From Histomonas meleagridis (taxonomy: Eukaryota > Parabasalia > Tritrichomonadida > Dientamoebidae), in contig WSYJ01000149.1 in the NCBI GenBank assembly GCA_020186115.1, positions 1,488,001-1,552,000 on the forward strand: a DNA stretch of 64,000 nucleotides, given 5' to 3'. Both the position numbers and the translations under genes were made by a program. Positions within the stretch are counted from its first letter, which is position 1, and each line of letters opens with the position of its first letter. The notes under the pieces were generated by a model. That model made no database searches, had not been told where the DNA came from, and saw only the letters and a program-made list of their open reading frames with translations. This document shows positions 36,283-43,882 of the stretch, piece by piece.

Positions 36283-36473
36283 TTATTCTATATAAATCCT
36301 GTTGTTGTTCCTCTCGGTTGCGCGTGTAATTTGATCGATCATACGTGGTTCTAAATCAAATACGGATTCCATGCCAGAGGGCCAAGTGATTTGGATAACA
36401 CATGCGCTAATGCAGTTTTACCTGTTCCTGGTGGTCCAACTAGAAGAATTACACGTCCTTGCAATTTTTCCGC
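36283..36473 (-). pseudogene. RUVBL1 (pontin) relic with internal deletion
   Basis: The minus strand encodes [20 protein letters not shown] then [12 protein letters not shown], the RuvB-like Walker A region. After a few codons and a frame change it encodes [20 protein letters not shown] then IYIE and a stop. The second block matches the RUVBL1 stretch LDPSIFESLQKERVEAGDVI with YIE, which normally lies well downstream, so the intervening region (including insertion domain II) is deleted. No start, no Walker B. A dead, high-similarity copy. Confidence 0.7.
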
Positions 36474-36649
36474 TTATAAATAGATGTAATTCCATTTTGA
36501 ATTATAAATTAATAATTTGATTTTTAAATAGGCTAATTTTTAAATCAATTTCCCTATTTATTATAAGTGTACTTACTGAATAATCAAAAAAATGAAATGC
36601 ATGAATAAAAAAAACAGAAAAAAATTTTAAACGTTCCCCAGATAAAACA

Positions 36650-39082
36650 TTGTACCCTTTTGCAGTTGAGCCAATTGCAGATATAATTGATGCATTTTTG
36701 GTTCTACATAGCCCAAGCTCAAAATATTTTTCTGCTGTATGTCCTTATTATATTACAATTTTTGATAATTTGCTACCAACACATCCACAGATATTTTTTT
36801 CACATAGATATTTTAACACTCCAAACGAACTTGAATGTATTCAGTGGTTTCAATGGATAACAGATGATTCATATGGTTTTGGTTCAAATACAGGAAATTT
36901 TTTTATAATTAGCAATTTTCTATCTAAACCAAATGAAATAGCTATAAGCTTAGATTCACATATATCTTCTGTGTTCACAGCACATGAACATCTTTGTATA
37001 ATTAATTCAGAATCAACAATCTTTTTTTTCGATATGAATGGGAAAATTACAAAACGAACGCACCTTGAAATTACCAACCCTATTAGAGTATGCACATATT
37101 TATCAAATTCCAAATTACTCTTTTTTATTAAAAATCGTTTAGCATCAATTCAAATTCCTCAGTCTTTTACTAACTGGACGCCTACTCTTAAGCTACATAA
37201 TATTATTCATGCCTCATTATTTGCGATTAATTACAAGTTCTCCAAACTTGCTTACAGCACATTTGAGAACTTTATTTATTTGACAGATTTAGAGACCGTT
37301 AATTCCGAAAACAAAGAATTATTCCAAATTGAATTTGGGATAAAGAAAATGTTTTGGGTTAATAATGAAACTCAGTTATGTATTATCACATCTAATGACA
37401 TTCTTTGTCTATGGGATATTTTCGATAATACCAGAATTTTTTTTCATGTATCAAATTTATTAACTATTATTTCCATATCATATGATGAAATTACCAAAAC
37501 GTTATTATATATTAATGATTATTCATTAATAAAGTTAACATTTTTAACGATATCGAATAATTTATTTATTACTTCCAAAAACATTTATTCGCTCACAAAC
37601 AAAAAGAAAATTCATTTAAATTCCGAAATATTTTACCCAATACAAATTGCGACTAAATCATTAAAGAATTATATTGCGATTTATAATGGGATTTTAGTTA
37701 TAACCAAAATCAAAGAAGAAATACATTTTAAAAACGTCGAAAATGTTAAACATTTAATTTGGCTTCATAACAAATTAATAATTTTCACCAACAATAATAT
37801 GTTTATATACACCAAAACATTAAAATTCATTGGAAACATTTATATTTCGAATCCGATTTCAACTATTTCACACACATTAAATCGAATCGTTACAAGTTAT
37901 CGAAATAATTTCATTGTTTATGACTTCGATTCGAATAATAACTTCGATAAAACATTAAATTTGAAATATTCGATTTCCAATTTCGATTATGATGATTTAT
38001 CATTAAATATAATAACATTTAAAACAATTGGAACATTAAAAAATGTAATTTGTGGATTTGAAGATGAAATTTTTTTACATTTTGAAGACAAAAAATTATA
38101 TTTACTAAAAAATATGGAAATAATTGAAGAAAACGTCGAAAAAATTTGGAACAATTTCATTCCAAATTTAGTTTTCATACAAACGAATTTATATATTAAA
38201 ATTTATGATGGAAATATATTCCATAAAATCGATTTATATAATAACATAATAACTTCGAATGAAATTTTTTTGGTTACAAAAAATATACGAAATGAAATTT
38301 TCGAAATTGGAAATTTTCCTTTTGTTTGGAATAATTTCGTTAATTCTCTTCTTAAGGAATTAATTCGATTTCCAAACAATTGTTATTTCTTTGCTAAGAA
38401 GTTATTTCCGATTTCAAACTTTTTTAAAGTGTTTAACGATTTGTTATTTTTTTCGATTCGTAATAATTATATAAATAATTTCATTAAATTCATAAATTGT
38501 TTTGAAGAAAATGAAAAAAATGAAATAATTCAAAACATTGATAAAAATTTGTTGATAAATCTCATCGAATATGAATTTGATTTCTCGAATTTGTTTGATA
38601 AGTTCCAACAAAAAGAACAAATTCGAATTTTAATATTTTCGAGTCCAAATTCTTTTGTTAACATTTTATATAAATTTAAATCGAATATTTTGGAAATCGA
38701 TTTAACTTCAATAGTAAAAAAAATGCTGAAAAGTAATGAATGGATTCGTTTGGCGTTTTTTTCACAGTTTTTCGATATTAAAATTTCGAATTTGTTACAA
38801 AATATTCGTTTTATTAATTTTAATAATTTTTTGAATTTGCTTTTAACAGATATAAAAAAATGGAAAAACATCGAAAAAAATCAATCCTTAAAAATGTTAT
38901 GTTTCTCATTTATTAACGAAGAGATTAATGAATGTGCTGCTGCTATTTTATGTGTTTTAAAGGATAAAATAAAATTGAAATTCTTGATCTCAAACGATTT
39001 ATCATTAATTCCAATATTAAAAAATTATATAGAAAATAACCCAAATTCAAACATTTCGGATTTTCTGCGTGGAATGTTATAA
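36650..39082 (+). CDS. RIC1: RIC1-like protein (Rab6 GEF complex partner), start codon abnormal
   Basis: A frame of 810 codons. The N-terminal beta-propeller half begins MYPFAVEPIADIIDAFLVLH, with SAVCPYYITIFDN and ECIQWFQWITDDSYGFGSNT, paralleling RIC1 (which begins MYF and has ARLSIWYSRP and QAEWRPDSTMIAVSTANG). A later TM-free helical half contains IVKKMLKSNEWIRLAFFSQF, similar to the RIC1 [20 protein letters not shown] helix pair. RIC1 with RGP1 activates Rab6 at the Golgi. The frame opens at TTG (36650), the next in-frame ATG is more than 120 codons in, and a stop precedes. The start position fits the family, but the codon reads CATTGTAC rather than CATGTAC. A one-base error, a real mutation or an unrecognised upstream exon would each explain this. 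Confidence 0.6.
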   Translation: MYPFAVEPIADIIDAFLVLHSPSSKYFSAVCPYYITIFDNLLPTHPQIFFSHRYFNTPNELECIQWFQWITDDSYGFGSNTGNFFIISNFLSKPNEIAISLDSHISSVFTAHEHLCIINSESTIFFFDMNGKITKRTHLEITNPIRVCTYLSNSKLLFFIKNRLASIQIPQSFTNWTPTLKLHNIIHASLFAINYKFSKLAYSTFENFIYLTDLETVNSENKELFQIEFGIKKMFWVNNETQLCIITSNDILCLWDIFDNTRIFFHVSNLLTIISISYDEITKTLLYINDYSLIKLTFLTISNNLFITSKNIYSLTNKKKIHLNSEIFYPIQIATKSLKNYIAIYNGILVITKIKEEIHFKNVENVKHLIWLHNKLIIFTNNNMFIYTKTLKFIGNIYISNPISTISHTLNRIVTSYRNNFIVYDFDSNNNFDKTLNLKYSISNFDYDDLSLNIITFKTIGTLKNVICGFEDEIFLHFEDKKLYLLKNMEIIEENVEKIWNNFIPNLVFIQTNLYIKIYDGNIFHKIDLYNNIITSNEIFLVTKNIRNEIFEIGNFPFVWNNFVNSLLKELIRFPNNCYFFAKKLFPISNFFKVFNDLLFFSIRNNYINNFIKFINCFEENEKNEIIQNIDKNLLINLIEYEFDFSNLFDKFQQKEQIRILIFSSPNSFVNILYKFKSNILEIDLTSIVKKMLKSNEWIRLAFFSQFFDIKISNLLQNIRFINFNNFLNLLLTDIKKWKNIEKNQSLKMLCFSFINEEINECAAAILCVLKDKIKLKFLISNDLSLIPILKNYIENNPNSNISDFLRGML

Positions 39083-39119
39083 CTTAGAATGTAATAAAAA
39101 TGTATATATATTTTCAAAT

Positions 39120-39695
39120 TTAAATTTTTTGATTAAAATATTTTGTGATAAGGGTAAAAATAACCGTCAAACAAGGGTAAAGTGGATTTGAAATATTTGA
39201 AATTTGTGAGAGTTGGCGGTTAATCAGAGTCAAAAAGCTTTGAAGCGTTGAGCCCATTTCTGGTGTGAAAGGAGTATCAATTTTGGTTAACGCTCCAAAA
39301 ACCCATCCAAGCTCGTTTTTAGATAGAAATGATTTCCTTTTTTCAAAATAATGTATTATGCTCCATACATCTTTTTGATTACGGATATCGTCGACGGTTG
39401 GCGGTTGTCCTCTTTCAATTGCTTGAACGATAGAGTCAAAATTATTTTCTCCTTCCGGATATTGATTAACATGTTGTCTGACATAAACAAACCAATGAGA
39501 AAGCTTACTGGACCACTCTTTGTTTGGTAGAAGTTGTGCCGAAATTTTGGGTGAATTTAAAATTTCTTCGACAAATTTGATTTCACGAGCTACACTTGTC
39601 GGAGCTGTGACATTGTTAGAACATTTTTGGCAATTAGCTGTTTGAGTTCGACTTAGTTTAAGATATTGTTCAGCAGTAAGTTCGTTTGGATTCAT
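39120..39695 (-). CDS. GEMIN2: Gemin2/Brr1-like snRNP assembly factor
   Basis: A 191-residue protein (human Gemin2 is 280). It contains AQLLPNKEWSSKLSHWFVYV and RQHVNQYPEGE, matching the Gemin2 LP..W...VRQNVN segment. Its C-terminal half reads WSIIHYFEKRKSFLSKNELG, WVFGALTKIDTPFTPEMGST and CLTVIFTLITKYFNQK, collinear with Gemin2 ([20 protein letters not shown] and LLICLVSRYFDQR). Gemin2 cradles the Sm pentamer during snRNP assembly, so its presence is consistent with an active spliceosome in this nearly intron-free lineage. Two CxxC-type cysteines near residue 22 (CQKC) are an unexplained addition. Divergent from the membrane protein gene at 39854. Confidence 0.8.
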   Translation of the reverse strand: MNPNELTAEQYLKLSRTQTANCQKCSNNVTAPTSVAREIKFVEEILNSPKISAQLLPNKEWSSKLSHWFVYVRQHVNQYPEGENNFDSIVQAIERGQPPTVDDIRNQKDVWSIIHYFEKRKSFLSKNELGWVFGALTKIDTPFTPEMGSTLQSFLTLINRQLSQISNISNPLYPCLTVIFTLITKYFNQKI

Positions 39696-39853
39696 TTGGC
39701 CTACTTCTAGTTGTAAAGTATTGAATTAATGTCACTTTTCTCACACATAAATTAACCGCTTAGCGGCTATATAGCCAAACGGCATGAACACAAAATTCAA
39801 TTGGGAAAACGATAAATTTCTGGCGGTTATAAAATAGTTGCTTGGAAGGAAAT

Positions 39854-40648
39854 ATGAGCACTGGAACCGCATTTGATACTATATTTAAGTTTTTTATCCA
39901 AGCTTGTGTTATCTTTGTCGCTTCTATTGTTATGATAATAGTTGGCGCAGTGTTTTGGGCAAAAAATGGAGATGTTTATCAATCAATTCAGTCTATAGTA
40001 TCACTTCCTTTAAGACCTTCACTAGAAAAACCTCGTGATATGTACATGGTTTCAAATTTAACAGAACCATCACTTTTAACAGCTAACAATTTTTCGATGA
40101 CATTTCAAGTTGATAGTAGTGGTGACTATTCTTTTTATCTTATTCATAACATGTTTGGTTATAGTGTTAATATTATAACAGAAAACAACAAAGAAGTGCA
40201 ACTTTTTTCTTCGTTTAATATGAATTCCACGAATCTCACAGATGTTCAATATTCCTATATTTCAGATGTTGGCATTGATTTGAGTAATTTTTTAGTTGCA
40301 GATGATTATTTTAATATTCGTTGTCCAACGTCAACATTTATTACTGATTATTATTCCATCACTTCACAATGTTTAGTTCGCGAATATCCACTTAAACTTT
40401 CAAGGCGATATACAGTTTCGTACATTGGGGATAGCTCTATTTCTACCACTAAAAACGTGATTGAGTTCATTAATTCGACATTTGTTCCGAACAATTACAT
40501 CGACATTCCCGAAGTATATTTGGGCGTTACCTTCTCATTGACATCGAGCTCAGTGGCAGGGAAAGTTATTACTATTGTCGGAATTGTACTTTGCGCTTTA
40601 ATGATTGCTGAGTATATTTTCTTGTGCTGTCTTTGTTCTTGTCTGTAA
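39854..40648 (+). CDS. Two-span membrane protein, paralogue A
   Basis: A 264-residue protein from the first ATG (the frame opens at a TTG 12 bp earlier). A membrane segment lies at about residues 12-36 (ACVIFVASIVMIIVGAVFWA). A non-cytosolic domain of about 180 residues follows with N-glycosylation sequons (NLT, NFS, NST) and two or three Cys. A second membrane segment lies at about 234-258 and runs into a Cys-rich end (CCLCSCL). The family is unrecognised. The central 520 bp (40002-40521) are almost identical to those of paralogue B at 42229, whereas the membrane segments differ. Upstream are AACCGC/AGCGG/AACGGC elements at 39758-39784. Confidence 0.8.
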   Translation: MSTGTAFDTIFKFFIQACVIFVASIVMIIVGAVFWAKNGDVYQSIQSIVSLPLRPSLEKPRDMYMVSNLTEPSLLTANNFSMTFQVDSSGDYSFYLIHNMFGYSVNIITENNKEVQLFSSFNMNSTNLTDVQYSYISDVGIDLSNFLVADDYFNIRCPTSTFITDYYSITSQCLVREYPLKLSRRYTVSYIGDSSISTTKNVIEFINSTFVPNNYIDIPEVYLGVTFSLTSSSVAGKVITIVGIVLCALMIAEYIFLCCLCSCL

Positions 40649-41126
40649 ATCTTTAGATCTGTTTAATAAAACGTGTTTCAGTTTCTTTTTTAAATTTGGA
40701 CTCGATGACGCCACTTTTTTCATCGGACCCGATGACACTTTTTTATTATAGATGATGAAAAAAGTGCCTCATCGATGGATTTGTAAAGTTCACAATCAGG
40801 ATTTCAGAGATTAACAACATTTTTTTGGCAAAATTCTTTTAAAGGTGCCATCATCGACGGTTTGAATTCAAAAATCATTCACTTTTGTGTAACAAAGATT
40901 CGAGTGAACGTAAACAGAAATTAACATCCATAATAAGTAGCCTTGTACCTGATGATGAAAAATGGCAAACGATACGTCATCGATGATCAACTCATAAACC
41001 TTTATTCTTACATCCGATAAAATTTTGTCAAATTTTTCTCTATACAAGTATCTAATGAAATTTGTTTTGTTATTGGCTCTGACGGAGAACACATATCTAT
41101 CGGTTATTGATAATTGATTTTATTAG
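40649..41126. other. Intergenic with stem-loop
   Basis: Contains the inverted repeat 40702-40775 and further CATCGAT/ATCATCG words near 40765, 40850 and 40978. No gene; the 74-codon minus frame at 40868-41092 is not convincing. Confidence 0.5.
40702..40775. repeat. Imperfect inverted repeat (stem-loop)
   Basis: The left arm 40702-40724 (TCGATGACGCCACTTTTTTC) pairs with the right arm 40754-40775 (GATGAAAAAAGTGCCTCATC), with a one-base difference in the middle. A third partial copy (GATGACACTTTTTT) lies in the loop. A related AAAAAGTGTCAT word occurs in the repeats at 50771 and 53254. Confidence 0.6.
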
Positions 41127-41283
41127 AGAGGATTTTCGAAAAAAAAATTATTTCGAAAAAAATGGTGATTTTTCAAAAAAACTAACTTTTTGAGTGATTC
41201 ACTTGTAAAACAAAAACCACAAATTTCGAGTGGAATTTCACATAAACTATACAAAAAATGCACACAAAAATATTTTTTTATGA

Positions 41284-41790
41284 TTAATTTTGGTTCATTA
41301 AAACTTGATTTTGTTGATGTGCCACCCTAAGAGGATGCTCTGAAATATAAAAATTATTAAGAGCTATACATATTGCCATGATTGATGGAAACGATTTAGA
41401 TCGATCACTACTATACTGTTGTCTCAAGAAACCAAAATCCGATTTTAGTCTACCAAAATAGTTTTCCACTATTACACGATCTCTTTCGATCCGTGTATTG
41501 GTAGCTATTTCTTCTTGTGTAAGGTCTCTTCCTATTGGCTTTTTGATAGTGACGATAGCCTCCGGGTATCCCTGTGAGTTTAAACCAGTATACCCTTTTT
41601 TGAAAAGTACTCGAAAATGACGTACAATTTGTGTTCCGTTTTGCATTGTCATGTGCACAGACAAGAACCTCTCAAGCCACATGCTACCATTGAATGCTTT
41701 CAAATCATGATCTGAACCTGGGATCCCTACAGAAAAAAGTGTACAGAGACCGTTAGGACTAACGAGAGCTTGTATTTTCACTCCACACAT
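41284..41790 (-). pseudogene. DDE_Tnp_4 (PIF/Harbinger-IS5-like) transposase fragment
   Basis: A 168-codon frame. GVKIQALVSPNGLCTLFSVG and IPGSDHDLKAF carry the second Asp region, and RDRVIVENYFGRLKSDFGFL carries the catalytic Glu region, followed by SIMAICIALNNFYISEHPLR. The first catalytic Asp and the N-terminal helix-turn-helix part are missing. The frame stays open only to about 41850 before a stop. Presumed inactive. It is of a different transposase family from the fragment immediately upstream. Confidence 0.75.
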
Positions 41791-41874
41791 ACCATGTTCG
41801 AATAAAAAAATTGGTCTGCAATTAATTGAACTGCTGCCTTAAACATTTAATTCTGATAAAAATAACATTCCAAC

Positions 41875-42092
41875 TCCACATGAATTTAGATATATGTTTA
41901 TTGACTTTGTTTTCTGGGATTCCTTCATATCTTTTATTAATTTTTTTTAAGTTGCCTCCAAAGTCTTTCTATCATTTGAGTGTGCGCTTTCGTTTCATGA
42001 TCAACAAAATTACATGAATGATTCACAGTTTCATGCTCGTAATCATTGTCATCATCAAGAAAATCATATGCTTTCCAGCAATCAGAAATACA
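41875..42092 (-). pseudogene. Merlin/ISXO2-like transposase C-terminal fragment
   Basis: The minus strand encodes CISDCWKAYDFLDDDNDYEH then ETVNHSCNFVDHETKAHTQM then IERLWRQLKK. After a frame change in the A-run (about 41955) it continues RYEGIPENKVNKHISKFMWS. This matches the ISXO2/IS1595 DDE domain (SDxWKAY..L, VNHSxxFVDxxTxAHTxxIExxW). The N-terminal zinc finger and the first catalytic Asp are absent. It abuts the right TIR. Confidence 0.7.
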
Positions 42093-42228
42093 TTATTTTT
42101 TCGAAAATCCTCTATTCTATTTTTTGCAAAAAGCCAAACAGCGGTTTTGACCAAATTTGTTATTGAGTAATCTCATAGAAAATATTGAATTTATATCCTT
42201 GAGGTTAGCTTCTCATAGGAAATTCCTC

Positions 42229-43029
42229 ATGCCTCCTAATTCCCGTGCAAGGTTAAGGAAAAGGCGAATTCAATTTTTTCTAGTGTTTCAAGGGGTTGTT
42301 GTTCTTATTATTGCTGTTATTATTCTTATAATTGGTATAATATTATGGGTAGTATACAATTCAGGTTTTAAAAAACAAACGAAATTTATGGCACCACTTC
42401 CTTTAAGACCTTCACTAGAAAAACCTCGTGATATGTACATGGTTTCAAATTTAACAGAACCATCACTTTTAACAGCTAACAATTTTTCGATGACATTTCA
42501 AGTTGATAGTAGTGGTGACTATTCTTTTTATCTTATTCATAACATGTTTGGTTATAGTGTTAATATTATAACAGAAAACAACAAAGAAGTGCAACTTTTT
42601 TCTTCGTTTAATATGAATTCCACGAATCTCACAGATGTTCAATATTCCTATATTTCAGATGTTGGCATTGATTTGAGTAATTTTTTAGTTGCAGATGATT
42701 ATTTTAATATTCGTTGTCCAACGTCAACATTTATTACTGATTATTATTCCATCACTTCACAATGTTTAGTTCGCGAATATCCACTTAAACTTTCAGGGCG
42801 ATATACAGTTTCGTACATTGGGGATAGCTCTATTTCTACCACTAAAAACGTGATTGAGTTCATTAATTCGACATTTGTTCCGAACAATTACATCGACATT
42901 CCCGAAGTATATTTAGGAATTGTGATATCTCTCACAAACAGATCAATAGCTGGGATGGTAATAACAATTACCGGAATTGTGCTTTCGGTCTTAATGATTA
43001 TTGAAATTTTCGTGACAGTGAATGTGTAA
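42229..43029 (+). CDS. Two-span membrane protein, paralogue B
   Basis: A 266-residue protein from MPPNSRARLRKRRIQFFLVF; the open frame extends upstream to a TTG at 42157. A basic N-terminus is followed by a membrane segment (VVVLIIAVIILIIGIILWVV), the same luminal or extracellular domain as paralogue A, and a second membrane segment (GMVITITGIVLSVLMIIEIF). The central domain differs from A by one residue (Gly for Arg in KLSGRYTVSY). The ends are only recognisably related, so the domain was recently copied from one gene to the other. Confidence 0.8.
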   Translation: MPPNSRARLRKRRIQFFLVFQGVVVLIIAVIILIIGIILWVVYNSGFKKQTKFMAPLPLRPSLEKPRDMYMVSNLTEPSLLTANNFSMTFQVDSSGDYSFYLIHNMFGYSVNIITENNKEVQLFSSFNMNSTNLTDVQYSYISDVGIDLSNFLVADDYFNIRCPTSTFITDYYSITSQCLVREYPLKLSGRYTVSYIGDSSISTTKNVIEFINSTFVPNNYIDIPEVYLGIVISLTNRSIAGMVITITGIVLSVLMIIEIFVTVNV

Positions 43030-43882
43030 TTTTTAGAAATTATGTGTTAAGGTTGTACTATAAACGGTCGCCACCGGAAAAATATTGTTTTGTTAATAAA
43101 TCAATACGAATTTATAAATTTAATCTGTAAATCAAAAAAATATTTATAATTGTTAATGCTCTTTGTTAGATACTAAATTATTTTAATTTTAATTTTTTTA
43201 TGATAGATAATCAATTTCACTTTAAATTATAAAGTTGAAAAATCTTTTTATTACATTTTTTTAAATTATATGATATATTTAAATTTTTTATTGATTTTGA
43301 TTTATATTCAGTTAATATTGAGTTCCTTTAATTTTAAAATCAAAAAATCATGAAAATTGATTTTGAAATATAATAAACAACATAATAATCCCAATTGACG
43401 TTACCATATTATTTTAGTAAATTATTATTTGATTTGGAGATAAAAACGTTTACAACAAGACCATACGATTAAAAAACATAGAAAAAATATGAAAAGCTGG
43501 AACGTAAAAAACCTGTTTTCATATATATTTTCATTATTATTATTTATATTTAAATATCATTCTCTTACATCAAATAAATGACATTTGTATACATATTTTA
43601 AATTTAAAAAATAATATGATAATATTATCATGTAATTTGCAATTGGAAATTTTTTTCAAAATTTCTCCAATATCTCTTCATTACTTTATTTTAAATATTA
43701 TTTACAATATCTTGATGTTGTTTATTTCATTTTATCTCTTATATCCATTCTCGATTCATTTTAAGTTTCATTTTTTTATGATTAAATCATCAATCAAATT
43801 TCGAATGTTTCGTCATTTTTATTTTTATTCAAAAAAATCAGGCATTAAAAATTGGAAACTTTTGATCTAACGTTTTTTCTAA
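43030..43882. other. Intergenic, AT-rich, 0.85 kb
   Basis: No gene. ACGGTCGCC occurs at 43064-43072. An 84-codon frame at 43616-43870 is hydrophobic, low in complexity and unconvincing. Confidence 0.5.

Larger units (their letters stand above)
41127..42113 (-). mobile_element. DNA transposon copy with 18-bp TIRs (Merlin/IS1595-type ends, chimeric interior)
   Basis: Perfect 18-bp terminal inverted repeats: AGAGGATTTTCGAAAAAA at 41127-41144 and its reverse complement at 42096-42113. Flanks suggest an 8-bp target duplication with one mismatch, ATTTTATT (41117-41124) and ATTCTATT (42114-42121). Merlin-type elements make 8-9 bp duplications. Reading from the right TIR, the interior holds a Merlin/ISXO2-like transposase fragment and then a DDE_Tnp_4-type transposase fragment. 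Neither is complete. It lies between the two converted membrane-protein paralogues. Confidence 0.75.

Noticed and set aside
40868..41092. 74-codon minus frame near the stem-loop
   Set aside because: No family match, lies over palindromic repeat DNA.
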